A stretch of 22,067 nucleotides of DNA, from positions 1 through 22,067 of the forward strand of contig CALQJX020000036.1 in the NCBI GenBank assembly GCA_943331005.2. The letters are read 5' to 3'. The notes under the pieces are model-generated. The model ran no database searches. It saw only the letters and a list, made by a program, of their open reading frames with translations, and was not told the origin of the DNA. The position numbers were made by a program, and so were the translations under genes. Source of the DNA: Bordetella parapertussis (GTDB taxonomy: Bacteria; Bacteroidota; Bacteroidia; Chitinophagales; Chitinophagaceae). Below, in pieces: positions 9,597 through 17,305 of the stretch; positions within the stretch are counted from its first letter, which is position 1; each line of letters starts with the position of its first letter.

Positions 9597-10487
9597 ATGG
9601 CTAAAAGAGAAGTGGATATAGTGGTGTTGTCAGACGTTCATCTCGGAACTTATGGCTGCCACGCCACCGAGCTCCTCCGGTATCTGAAGAGCGTAAAACC
9701 AAAAGCCCTCATACTCAACGGGGACATAATAGACATCTGGCAATTCAGCAAACGCTACTGGCCCGCCACCCACATGATGGTGGTAAAACACATAGTGGGT
9801 CTCATTGCCAAAGACGTTCCGGTCTACTTCATTCCCGGCAACCACGACGAAATGCTCCGCCGTTTCAAAGGCTTCCACCTCGGCTCGCTCAAAATATCCA
9901 ATAAGTTATCGCTGAAGATAGATGGCAAACGCATCTGGGTGTTCCACGGAGATGTATTTGATGTAGTGATGCAGAATAGCAAATGGCTCGCACGTCTGGG
10001 TGCAATCGGTTACGATACACTCATCCTCATCAATCGTTTTGTCAACTTCATCTCTCAGAAAATGGGACGGGGCAAATTATCTTTCTCCAAAAAGGTAAAA
10101 AATACCGTGAAGGGAGCTGTCAAGTTCATCAACGACTTCGAAAAAACAGTATGCGATATTGCTGTAGAGAACAAGTACGACTATGTGATCTGCGGCCACA
10201 TTCACCACCCCGAAATAAAAGAAATGAATACTGCCAATGGCAAGGTCATTTATATGAATTCCGGCGACTGGATCGAGAACCTCACTGCTCTGGAGTACAA
10301 CGAAGCTACCTGGAGCATTTATAACTATGCCAACGATCCCGTTGCACAGGCAATAGACATTGAAAAGAAAAAACACAAGGGAGAATCTTCAAAAGCCATG
10401 ATGGCCAGCCTCATGCAGGAGCTGAACATGAAGCACAATAAGAACGACGAAGAGGAAGTACATGAAACCATGTATGCCGAAGTATGA
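9597..10487 (+). CDS. LpxH-like metallophosphatase (UDP-2,3-diacylglucosamine diphosphatase family)
   Basis: This is a calcineurin-like two-metal phosphoesterase of 296 residues. All metal motifs are present: DVH (13-15), GDIID (42-46), GNHDE (81-85), HGD (117-119) and GHIHH (200-204). The sequence resembles LpxH-family proteins, which cleave UDP-2,3-diacylglucosamine to lipid X in lipid A synthesis. It is longer than E. coli LpxH (about 240) because of a charged C-terminal extension from about residue 250. The ATG at 9597 is chosen because GCAGGGAAG just upstream is a fair ribosome site and because MAKREVDIVVLSDVHLG begins at the catalytic core. The TTG at 9558 would add 13 unlikely residues. 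The stop overlaps the next start (ATGA), which suggests translational coupling with the glycosyltransferase. Another lipid or nucleotide diphosphate substrate is possible. Confidence 0.82.
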   Translation: MAKREVDIVVLSDVHLGTYGCHATELLRYLKSVKPKALILNGDIIDIWQFSKRYWPATHMMVVKHIVGLIAKDVPVYFIPGNHDEMLRRFKGFHLGSLKISNKLSLKIDGKRIWVFHGDVFDVVMQNSKWLARLGAIGYDTLILINRFVNFISQKMGRGKLSFSKKVKNTVKGAVKFINDFEKTVCDIAVENKYDYVICGHIHHPEIKEMNTANGKVIYMNSGDWIENLTALEYNEATWSIYNYANDPVAQAIDIEKKKHKGESSKAMMASLMQELNMKHNKNDEEEVHETMYAEV

Positions 10488-11509
10488 CCACTCATTCCGC
10501 AAGACCAATGAAAATATTATTTGCCATTCAGGGCACCGGCAATGGCCATCTCAGTCGCGCCCGCGACATATACCCCGAACTGGCACGCTATGGCGAGGTA
10601 GATGTACTCATCAGCGGCATTCAGGCCGATGTGGATGTACCCTTTCCTGTACGCTACCGCAAGTACGGCATGAGCTTCATATTTGGCAAGCGTGGCGGTG
10701 TAGATATACTTGATACCGCCCGGAAACTAAAACTCTCTACACTTATTTCAGATATTCGCGGCCTGCAGATCGATGAATACGATCTTGTCATCAACGACTT
10801 CGAACCTATATCTGCCTGGGCATGCAAGATCAGAAAGAAACCATGCATTTCGCTCAGCCACCAATGTGCAGTATTGCACCCCGCTGCCCCAAAACCTGCC
10901 ACTACAGACCCCATGGGCAAACTGGTACTGGAAAGATATGCGCCTGTCACCGCAGCATATGGTTTCCACTTCAGCCCGTATGGCGATAATATCTTCACCC
11001 CCGTCATCCGTCGAGAGATCCGGGAACTTAAACCTACCAACGAAGGACATTATACCGTCTACCTCCCTGCCTATAGCGACGAAACCATTGTCAGGCATTT
11101 ATCTCAGTTCCCACAGGCTCAGTGGCGTGTCTTTTCCAAGCACAACAAACAACCCTTCTCGCAGGGCAATATCACCATCAGCCGCATAGACAATCGTGCA
11201 TTCATAGAAAGTATGGCATCTGGCGCAGGTGTACTTTGCGGTGCAGGTTTCGAAGGGCCTGCAGAAGCTATGTATCTGGGTAAAAAAGTATTGGTCATCC
11301 CCATGCTCACCCAGTACGAGCAGCAGTGCAATGCTGCCGGAGCAGCTACCATGGGTGCAACCGTCATAAAAACGCTCGATACCGGCAACTATACCACCAT
11401 CAGCAACTGGCTGGAGAATGGAAAACCTATACAGGTAAATTATCCCGATATCACCTCAGATATCATTGCCCGCATCATGCGGCAACATGCCCCCGCTGCC
11501 ATTACATAA
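10484..11509 (+). CDS. GT-B glycosyltransferase, MJ1255-like (Glyco_trans_1_3 type)
   Basis: This 341-residue GT-B protein probably transfers a sugar from a nucleotide sugar to a lipid or polysaccharide acceptor. The N-terminal half opens with ILFAIQGTGNGHLSRARDIY, the glycine-rich acceptor-domain loop seen in MurG- and UGT-like enzymes. The C-terminal half carries the donor-site block GAGVLCGAGFEGPAEAMYLG, then KKVLVIPMLTQYEQQCNAAG. The ATG at 10484 overlaps the stop of the metallophosphatase. A second in-frame ATG at 10508 would start MKILFAIQG, the form expected for this family, and cannot be excluded. No membrane segments or signal are seen. The pairing with an LpxH-like enzyme points to a glycolipid or lipid A-related step, which is inference. 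Confidence 0.8.
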   Translation: MTTHSARPMKILFAIQGTGNGHLSRARDIYPELARYGEVDVLISGIQADVDVPFPVRYRKYGMSFIFGKRGGVDILDTARKLKLSTLISDIRGLQIDEYDLVINDFEPISAWACKIRKKPCISLSHQCAVLHPAAPKPATTDPMGKLVLERYAPVTAAYGFHFSPYGDNIFTPVIRREIRELKPTNEGHYTVYLPAYSDETIVRHLSQFPQAQWRVFSKHNKQPFSQGNITISRIDNRAFIESMASGAGVLCGAGFEGPAEAMYLGKKVLVIPMLTQYEQQCNAAGAATMGATVIKTLDTGNYTTISNWLENGKPIQVNYPDITSDIIARIMRQHAPAAIT

Positions 11510-11569
11510 CTTTCCGGAAATTCACTCATTACCTGCAGAACGATACAACTATCCGGTTGTCAGCAATCT

Positions 11570-11606
11570 GATTTGCGATTTTATATATAACTTGAACCCG
11601 CAAATC
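11570..11606. promoter_or_regulatory. Inverted repeat abutting the M16 peptidase start codon
   Basis: GATTTGCG (11570-11577) and CGCAAATC (11599-11606) form a perfect 8-bp inverted repeat with 21 A/T-rich bases between. It ends one base before the ATG at 11608. As RNA it would put the initiation region in a stem base. As DNA it could be an operator. No function is shown. Confidence 0.35.
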
Positions 11607-11607
11607 A

Positions 11608-14562
11608 ATGCATATGAAAAAGTTTCTGCGGTACTCACTGCTGCTGTTGGCCCTTGCCGGTGCCTCAGCCTCCGAAGCCAAAGATGGCGACGACATCAGT
11701 AAATACAAATGGTCCAGCGATAAGTCTGGTGGTTATAGCTATCGCTATGTTACCGGCGACCCTACCAAAACCCGCTTCTACAAGCTGGGCAATGGCATGA
11801 CGGTCATCCTCAGCCCAAGCCACAAAGAGCCTCGCCTGCAGGTATATATTGCAGTAAAGGCCGGCAGCAAGACCGACCCTGCAGATCATACAGGTCTCGC
11901 TCACTACCTGGAACACATGATGTTCAAGGGCACAGCTACCTATGGTTCACTCAACTATAGCAAGGAACTACCATTGCTCAATACCATCAATGGGCTCTAT
12001 GAGCAGTACAACAAAACCAAGGACGATGCTGCACGTGCGGTCATATACCATCGCATAGACTCTGTGTCTGGTCTGGCAGCAAAATTTGCAATTGCCAATG
12101 AGTATGATAAGATGATGAGTGCCATAGGCGCAAAGGGCACCAACGCCTTTACATCATTCGAGCAGACTGTATATACAGAGGATGTACCATCCAATGCAGT
12201 TGACAAATTCTTCAAAGTACAGGCCGAACGTTTCAGAACTCCTGTCTTCAGGATCTTCCATACCGAGCTCGAAGCCGTTTATGAAGAGAAGAACCGCGGA
12301 CTGGATAACGATAACCGCAAGGTATCAGAGCTCATGCTCGAGAACCTGTTTCAAAATCACAACTATGGCAAACAGACCACTATAGGTACTGTAGAGCACC
12401 TCAAAAATCCTTCATTGCTCGAGATCCGCAAATACTACGAGACCTACTATGTACCCAACAACATGGGCATAGTTATAGCCGGAGATTTCGATGCCGATGT
12501 GATGATCAAGAAAGTAGACGACTACTTCTCCTATATGCAGAAGAAGGACGTACCTAAATACACCTTCCAGCCCGAAGTGCCCATTGCTGCACCAATAGAA
12601 AAAACAGTTCAGGGCCCCGATGCCGAGTTCGTAACTATCGGCTACCGTATGCCGGGCATTCACGACAAAGATGCACTTCTGGCCGATCTCGTTAGCCAGG
12701 TCCTTACCAATGGTCGTGCAGGACTTATAGACCTCAATCTGGTAAAAAAGCAGAAACTCCTCCGTGCATTTGCCGGTACAGATATCCTCATAGATTATGG
12801 CTACATGAACCTGCGTGGCAACCCCACTACCGGTCAGAGCCTGGAAGAAGTGAAGACACTGATGCTGGGAGAGATAGAACACCTCAAAAAAGGCGAGTTC
12901 GATGAGGCCCTGCTTACCTCTATTATCAATAATGCCAAGAAGTCGCTCATGGAGCAGAACGAAAAATACGGCTCCCGCGCCTATGCGCTCATGAGTGTAT
13001 TCACTTCAGAAGACGACTGGCGCGACAACGTAGCCTATGCCGACCGCCTTTCTAAACTCACTAAAAAAGACATAGTAGACTTTGCCAACAAATACTTTGG
13101 CGAAAACTATGTAGTAGTATATAAACGCAAAGGCGAGGATAAAAGCATTACTAAGGTGCCAAAACCACCTATCACTGCCGTAGAAACTAACAGAGATGCA
13201 CAGTCTCAGTTCGTAAAAACGGTCATCAACATGCCTACAGATGGCATAAAGCCGGTTTGGGTAGACTACAACAAAGATATTCAGCGTGCCATGGCCGGCC
13301 CTGCAGAGGTGCTTTATGTGCACAATGCCGATAACGACCTCTTCCGTATGTCCTATCGCTACAAGATGGGCAAGTGGAATGATCGCCGCACTGCCGTAGC
13401 GGCCCAGTACCTGCAGTTCCTCGGCACCGATACCAAGTCTGCCGAAGACATCTCTAAAGAATATTACAAACTGGCCTGCAGCTTCTCTGTTCGTGCCGAT
13501 AACGAATACACTACTGTATCGCTCGAAGGGCTACAGGAAAACTTCGACAAAGCAGTAGCTATACTAGAAGATCTGCTGGCAAACTGCAAAGCAGACGATG
13601 CTGCACTTGCAGCACTCAAAGCAAACATGATGAAAAGCCGTGCCGATGCCAAGAACAATAAAGGCGCCATCATGCAGGGACTGGTAAACTATGCCCGCTA
13701 TGGCGAAAAGAACCCGTTCAACAATGTATTGTCCAATACAGAGCTCGAGGCTATGAGCAGCAAAGAGCTTACAGACCTCATTCACAGCATGTCCGGCATC
13801 AGCCACAGGGTACTGTATTACGGTCCTGCTTCACTCACTACGCTTACCGCTTCGCTCAAAAATGCACACAAACTTCCTGCAATGTTCCAGGCAGCACCTG
13901 CAGCATCGGTATTCAACTTCGCAACACAAAACAAAAACGAAGTACTGTTTGCCGACTACGATATGGTGCAGAGCGAGATTCGCTGGGTACGCAACATACC
14001 TGGCTACGATCCTGCCAGACAGCCAGTAATAGATATGTTCAATAACTACTTCGGCGGCAATATGGGCGCACTGGTATTCCAGACCATCCGCGAGAGCAAG
14101 GCACTCGCCTACTCTACTAACGCCTATGCGGCTGCTCCCGAAAAACGCGAAGATCCTTACTTCATCTCTGCATACGTAGGTTGCCAGGCCGACAAACTGA
14201 ACGAGTCTGTCACTGCTATGAATGAACTGCTCAACGATCTGCCTGCTGTAGAGAACAACCTGCAGGCTGCCAAAATGGGCCTGAAAAAAGACATAGAAAC
14301 AGAGCGCATCACACAAGACAACATTATCTACAACTATCTCGATGCCGAACGCAAAGGTCTTACAGAAGACATCCGTAAGACAGTTTACGAAGGCGCTGGC
14401 AAACTCAGCTATGCCGACCTCAAGAAGTTCCATGCCGACTTCCTGGCTAATAAGCCATATACCTACTGCATGGTAGCATCAGAGAAAAAAGTGAACATGA
14501 CCGACGTTGAAAAATGCGGAACAGTTAAAAAACTGTCCCTCACAGAGATCTTCGGTTATTGA
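11608..14562 (+). CDS. M16 (insulinase/pitrilysin) family zinc metallopeptidase, two-domain
   Basis: This is a 984-residue exported zinc peptidase. A signal peptide (MHMKKFLRYSLLLLALAGASASEA) suggests a periplasmic location. The inverted zinc motif HYLEH is at 99-103. The third ligand is probably Glu227 in ELEAVYEEKNR, by comparison with pitrilysin. The gap between motif and ligand is about 45 residues longer than the usual 76, from an insertion around 120-170 (LLNTINGLYEQYNKTKDD). The first M16 pair covers about 55-510. The second (about 550-984) has no HxxEH and is the structural, inactive half, as in pitrilysin-type clamshell enzymes. The ATG at 11608 gives MHM, and translation may instead begin at 11614 (MKKFLRY). 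The nearest upstream gene ends 98 bases earlier and a strong terminator follows. Substrates are probably peptides, but none can be named. Confidence 0.93.
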   Translation: MHMKKFLRYSLLLLALAGASASEAKDGDDISKYKWSSDKSGGYSYRYVTGDPTKTRFYKLGNGMTVILSPSHKEPRLQVYIAVKAGSKTDPADHTGLAHYLEHMMFKGTATYGSLNYSKELPLLNTINGLYEQYNKTKDDAARAVIYHRIDSVSGLAAKFAIANEYDKMMSAIGAKGTNAFTSFEQTVYTEDVPSNAVDKFFKVQAERFRTPVFRIFHTELEAVYEEKNRGLDNDNRKVSELMLENLFQNHNYGKQTTIGTVEHLKNPSLLEIRKYYETYYVPNNMGIVIAGDFDADVMIKKVDDYFSYMQKKDVPKYTFQPEVPIAAPIEKTVQGPDAEFVTIGYRMPGIHDKDALLADLVSQVLTNGRAGLIDLNLVKKQKLLRAFAGTDILIDYGYMNLRGNPTTGQSLEEVKTLMLGEIEHLKKGEFDEALLTSIINNAKKSLMEQNEKYGSRAYALMSVFTSEDDWRDNVAYADRLSKLTKKDIVDFANKYFGENYVVVYKRKGEDKSITKVPKPPITAVETNRDAQSQFVKTVINMPTDGIKPVWVDYNKDIQRAMAGPAEVLYVHNADNDLFRMSYRYKMGKWNDRRTAVAAQYLQFLGTDTKSAEDISKEYYKLACSFSVRADNEYTTVSLEGLQENFDKAVAILEDLLANCKADDAALAALKANMMKSRADAKNNKGAIMQGLVNYARYGEKNPFNNVLSNTELEAMSSKELTDLIHSMSGISHRVLYYGPASLTTLTASLKNAHKLPAMFQAAPAASVFNFATQNKNEVLFADYDMVQSEIRWVRNIPGYDPARQPVIDMFNNYFGGNMGALVFQTIRESKALAYSTNAYAAAPEKREDPYFISAYVGCQADKLNESVTAMNELLNDLPAVENNLQAAKMGLKKDIETERITQDNIIYNYLDAERKGLTEDIRKTVYEGAGKLSYADLKKFHADFLANKPYTYCMVASEKKVNMTDVEKCGTVKKLSLTEIFGY

Positions 14563-14590
14563 TCAAATACTATAACCATTCCCCTCCCCC

Positions 14591-14622
14591 GACCCGGCTG
14601 CACTGCAGCCGGGTCTTTTTTT
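14591..14622 (+). terminator. Rho-independent terminator after the M16 peptidase gene
   Basis: A perfect 11-bp GC-rich stem (GACCCGGCTGC / GCAGCCGGGTC, 14591-14615) with a 3-nt loop is followed by seven T residues. It isolates everything downstream from the peptidase transcript. Confidence 0.95.
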
Positions 14623-14758
14623 AGGGCACACTCATATCATCAGTGTCGCATAAAAAGCAATATACTATTACAGCCTCCTCCAACACTTAGCCTATACACC
14701 ATCACCAGTCAACTATTTTCTATCACACTACACAAAACGCAGTATCATAGATTTTCCT

Positions 14759-14791
14759 TTTGTATTTTATGCCTGTGCAGGTTTACCTTTG
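14759..14791 (+). promoter_or_regulatory. Candidate sigma-type promoter inside the 0.65-kb gene-free region
   Basis: TTTG (14759-14762) and TACCTTTG (14784-14791) are separated by 21 bases, matching the Bacteroidota -33/-7 pattern. Transcription would start near 14797-14800, about 480 bases before rplK. It may feed the ribosomal operon from a distance or produce a separate small RNA. The -7 element overlaps the first of the phased 11-bp repeats. Confidence 0.5.
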
Positions 14792-14831
14792 GTAGGTATT
14801 TGGTAGCCTGGGGCTAACCTGGTTTACCACA
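14788..14831. repeat. Four phased 11-bp GGTA/TACC-like repeats
   Basis: Cut into 11-base units this stretch reads TTTGGTAGGTA, TTTGGTAGCCT, GGGGCTAACCT and GGTTTACCACA. TTTGGTAG occurs twice at exactly 11 bp, and the last two units carry the complementary TAACC/TACC form, so the block is also partly self-complementary (AGCC-tgg-GGCT). One-helical-turn spacing suggests protein binding on one face, as at recombinase arm sites or operators. Confidence 0.45.
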
Positions 14832-14859
14832 CTATCACTTACATATTAAACAGAATCCC

Positions 14860-14910
14860 ATGCGCCACATATTAAAAATAGCACGCGAGAAAAAAATGAG
14901 CACTTTTTGA
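14860..14910 (+). CDS. Possible 16-residue leader peptide
   Basis: An ATG-initiated frame encodes MRHILKIAREKKMSTF and stops with a TGA that lies within the second TGAGCA element. It lies downstream of the candidate promoter at 14759-14791. There is no clear ribosome site. An imperfect setting is added by a 10-base direct repeat, ACATATTAAA, at 14841-14850 and 14867-14876, the second copy inside the frame. Such a short frame can occur by chance, and it is listed only because of its position over the alternative hairpins. Confidence 0.2.
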   Translation: MRHILKIAREKKMSTF

Positions 14911-14989
14911 GCACTTTTATCCTCCCAAACCCGCACCGGTATTGAAATTGCTCATTTTTATTTTTTTCCTGGCAAATGAGCAATGCTCA
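14892..14989. promoter_or_regulatory. TGAGCA/TGCTCA cluster with mutually exclusive hairpins
   Basis: Five copies of TGAGCA or its complement occur in under 100 bases: 14897-14902, 14908-14913, 14949-14954 (TGCTCA), 14977-14982 and 14984-14989 (TGCTCA). AAAAATGAGCA (14892-14902) pairs perfectly with TGCTCATTTTT (14949-14959), which is followed by ATTTTTTT, terminator-like on the plus strand. The same arm also pairs over 11 bp (14947-14957 with 14974-14984). TGAGCA-A-TGCTCA (14977-14989) is itself palindromic. GAGCACTTTT is repeated directly at 14898 and 14909. This can be read as alternative RNA folds or as a multi-site operator. Confidence 0.4.
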
Positions 14990-15123
14990 AACATGAACAA
15001 GTAAAAAATATATAATAGCTCACATCCCTGCAAATACACATAATTATACCATATCCTATCCGGCAGCAGCTGCATATAGCATTGCGCCCTTTTCTGCCCG
15101 AGTCAAATATTTTTCTTCATTAT
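14990..15123. other. Gene-free A/T-rich spacer upstream of the rplK promoter
   Basis: Between the TGAGCA cluster and the rplK promoter I see no open frame with coding character, no tRNA and no clear repeat, only A/T-rich sequence. In particular, no nusG, secE or tRNA-Trp sequence, intact or decayed, is recognisable here. Confidence 0.5.
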
Positions 15124-15155
15124 TTTGTTACTTTTATTTTTTCATCATACCTTTG
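15124..15155 (+). promoter_or_regulatory. Main promoter of the rplKAJL operon
   Basis: TTTG (15124-15127) and TACCTTTG (15148-15155) are spaced by 20 bases, a full match to the Bacteroidota primary sigma pattern. The predicted start near 15161-15165 leaves a leader of about 110 bases before rplK. Confidence 0.75.
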
Positions 15156-15193
15156 CACTCCAAATTCTCATATTGCTCTTATTTTAAGGTTGC

Positions 15194-15233
15194 ATTGGGA
15201 GAACCCCCAATAAGTTCAGCGTCAAAAGCGCTG
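15194..15233 (+). promoter_or_regulatory. Structured rplK leader, candidate L1 autoregulation site
   Basis: Within the leader two hairpins lie nearly back to back: ATTGGG/CCCAAT (15194-15199 with 15206-15211) and CAGCG/CGCTG (15217-15221 with 15229-15233). In many bacteria L1 represses its own operon by binding the L11 leader through a mimic of its rRNA site. I see structure in the right place but cannot match the L1 motif base by base. Confidence 0.35.
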
Positions 15234-15275
15234 TATTTGTCAGAGGGGTATCGTTAACACCAAAACATTTTTTAA

Positions 15276-15728
15276 ATGGCTAAAGAAATCAGCGGCTTTG
15301 TAAAGCTGCAGGTAAAAGGCGGCGCAGCGAATCCAGCGCCTCCAATCGGCCCGGCGCTCGGCTCAAAAGGCGTCAACATTATGGAATTCTGCAAGCAGTT
15401 CAACGCTCGCACGCAGGATAAAATGGGAAAAGTTCTCCCTGTAACACTTACCGTTTATACGGACAAATCATTTGACTTCGTTATCAAAACTCCTCCTGCA
15501 GCAGTGCAGCTTATGGAACTTGCGAAGCAGCCAAAAGGTTCTAAAGAACCAAACCGTCAGAAAGTAGGTAAAGTAACATGGGCACAGGTAGAAGCTATCG
15601 CTCAGGACAAAATGGCTGACCTCAACTGCTTCACCCTCACCAGCGCTATGAGCATGGTTGCAGGTACTGCACGCAGCATGGGCTTCACCGTAGAAGGAAC
15701 AGCTCCTGAAGGCATCACTGTTAAGTAA
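15276..15728 (+). CDS. rplK: 50S ribosomal protein L11
   Basis: L11 binds the GTPase-associated region of 23S rRNA and supports factor-dependent GTP hydrolysis. The 150-residue product has the conserved N-terminal block [20 protein letters not shown] followed by [15 protein letters not shown]. The C-terminal rRNA-binding domain reads [25 protein letters not shown], with the tail [11 protein letters not shown]. It is slightly longer than the E. coli protein (142). It is the first gene of the operon behind a full promoter, and rplA follows after 48 bases. secE and nusG, its usual upstream neighbours, are absent. Confidence 0.98.
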   Translation: MAKEISGFVKLQVKGGAANPAPPIGPALGSKGVNIMEFCKQFNARTQDKMGKVLPVTLTVYTDKSFDFVIKTPPAAVQLMELAKQPKGSKEPNRQKVGKVTWAQVEAIAQDKMADLNCFTLTSAMSMVAGTARSMGFTVEGTAPEGITVK

Positions 15729-15776
15729 TAGCCCCGGCTGGTAACAGTATTTTTTACCTTATTTAAAGAACTGACA

Positions 15777-16466
15777 ATGGCAATCACAAAGAAAAGAAAA
15801 GCTGTAGAAGCTAAACTTGATAAAAACAAACAATATACACTTGCTGAAGCTGCAAGTGTGGTGAAGTCAGTGAACCTCACCAAATTCGACAGCTCTGTAG
15901 ACGTTCACATCCGCCTGGGTGTAGATCCTAAGAAAGCTGACCAGGCTATCCGTGGTACAGTAACTCTGCCACACGGTACTGGTAAAACAAAGCGCGTACT
16001 CGTACTTTGTACTCCCGACAAAGAAGCTGAAGCAAAAGCAGCAGGTGCCGATTTCGTTGGCCTTGATGAATATGTTCAGAAGATCGATGGCGGTTGGACA
16101 GACGTTGACGTGATCGTTGCTACTCCTTCGGTGATGCCTAAAATAGGCCGCCTTGGTAAGATCCTCGGTCCTCGTAACCTGATGCCAAACCCTAAAACAG
16201 GTACAGTTACAAACGATGTAGCCTCAGCTGTTACAGAAGTAAAAGGTGGTAAAATTGCCTTCAAAATAGACAAGGCTGGTATCATCCACGCATCAATAGG
16301 CCGCGTTTCTTTCGAACCTAAGAAACTCGCTGAGAACGCTCAGGAACTGATCAACACACTTGTTCGTATGAAGCCTGCTACCGCAAAAGGCACTTACCTT
16401 AAAGGTATCAGCCTGGCATCTACAATGAGCCCTGGCCTTTCAGTAGATCCTAAAAGCGTAGCTTAA
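15777..16466 (+). CDS. rplA: 50S ribosomal protein L1
   Basis: L1 forms the mobile stalk beside the E site and usually represses its own operon. The 229-residue length is normal. Conserved sequence includes [58 protein letters not shown] and the C-terminal [26 protein letters not shown]. The ATG at 15777 lies 48 bases after the rplK stop. A 140-base structured gap separates it from rplJ. Confidence 0.98.
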   Translation: MAITKKRKAVEAKLDKNKQYTLAEAASVVKSVNLTKFDSSVDVHIRLGVDPKKADQAIRGTVTLPHGTGKTKRVLVLCTPDKEAEAKAAGADFVGLDEYVQKIDGGWTDVDVIVATPSVMPKIGRLGKILGPRNLMPNPKTGTVTNDVASAVTEVKGGKIAFKIDKAGIIHASIGRVSFEPKKLAENAQELINTLVRMKPATAKGTYLKGISLASTMSPGLSVDPKSVA

Positions 16467-16475
16467 TTGATGATT

Positions 16476-16578
16476 GTGCCGCTGAACTGCGATAGCATAA
16501 CAGCGACACAGATGTAAAAACCATTTAATTAACAATTTGAAACAGGGGGGTATTATACGGCTTTGCCTCACCAACCCC
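16476..16578 (+). promoter_or_regulatory. Structured rplJ leader, candidate L10 leader
   Basis: A long hairpin begins 10 bases after the rplA stop: GTG-c-CGCTG (16476-16484) pairs with CAGCG-a-CAC (16501-16509) across one mismatch, and TGC/GCA pairs inside the loop. A second one combines GGGG (16547-16550) with CCCC (16575-16578) around GGC-TTT-GCC (16559-16567). L10-L12 complexes commonly bind the rplJ leader to repress rplJL. This position fits that role, but a kink-turn was not verified. Confidence 0.4.
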
Positions 16579-16606
16579 GGATTTTCAGATTTTCAAATTT
16601 AAAAAA

Positions 16607-17149
16607 ATGACACCTGCTCAAAAAAATGAAGCAATAGAAGTACTCAAGGCGAAATTCGCCCAGTACAACAACTTTTATATCACCAATACCGAATCTCTTA
16701 CGGTAGAACAGGTGAGCAAGCTCCGCAGGCTTTGTTTCGAAAAGAACATAGAAATGAAGGTTGCTAAGAATACGCTCATCCGTAAAGCCCTCGAGAGCTT
16801 CAACGATGATAAATACACTGGCATCTACGAATCGCTCCATGGCGTTACTGCGCTCATGTTCTCCGATTCTCCGAAAGAGCCTGCAATGATCCTGTCTTCT
16901 TTCCGCAAGCAGGGCAACCTAACTAAGCCTGTTCTGAAGGCCGCTCTTATAGATACCGACGTATTTACAGGCGACAACGAACTGGTGAACCTGACAAAGA
17001 TCAAAACAAAGAACGAGCTTATCGGCGAAGTTCTTGGCTTGCTCCAGTCTCCTGCAAAACGCGTTCTGGCTGCTCTTCTGCACCACCACGAAGGCGCTGC
17101 AGAAGCTACAGGTTCAGAAGTGGCAGCAGAAACTCCTGCAGCAGAGTAA
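16607..17149 (+). CDS. rplJ: 50S ribosomal protein L10
   Basis: L10 anchors the L7/L12 dimers to the ribosomal stalk base. The 180-residue product shows the expected N-terminal rRNA-binding domain (FAQYNNFYITNTESLTVEQV, KNIEMKVAKNTLIRKALE) and GELIGEV-like sequence (KNELIGEVLGLLQSPAKRV). The C-terminal helix, which normally binds L12, is followed by an acidic Ala/Glu tail (ATGSEVAAETPAAE). A structured leader of 140 bases precedes it, and rplL follows after 156 bases with no strong hairpin between. Confidence 0.97.
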   Translation: MTPAQKNEAIEVLKAKFAQYNNFYITNTESLTVEQVSKLRRLCFEKNIEMKVAKNTLIRKALESFNDDKYTGIYESLHGVTALMFSDSPKEPAMILSSFRKQGNLTKPVLKAALIDTDVFTGDNELVNLTKIKTKNELIGEVLGLLQSPAKRVLAALLHHHEGAAEATGSEVAAETPAAE

Positions 17150-17305
17150 TTTCTGATATTGCCCTTCCGGCATCTTCAGCAATTACTTACCCGGTGAAAA
17201 AACAGCTAATGTCGTATCACCACTTTAACCACGGCTTCCAAGTCAATATATAATTACAAGTATTTTCAAGTAACAACATTAATAAAACAATTAAAACATA
17301 ATAAA

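Noticed and set aside
13831..14433. Minus-strand open frame of 200 codons opposite the M16 gene
   Set aside because: It overlaps the conserved C-terminal M16 domain, and its translation is unremarkable.
14623..15275. A tRNA-Trp or secE/nusG remnant expected upstream of rplK
   Set aside because: I looked for the tRNA arms and for NusG or SecE coding character on both strands and saw none.
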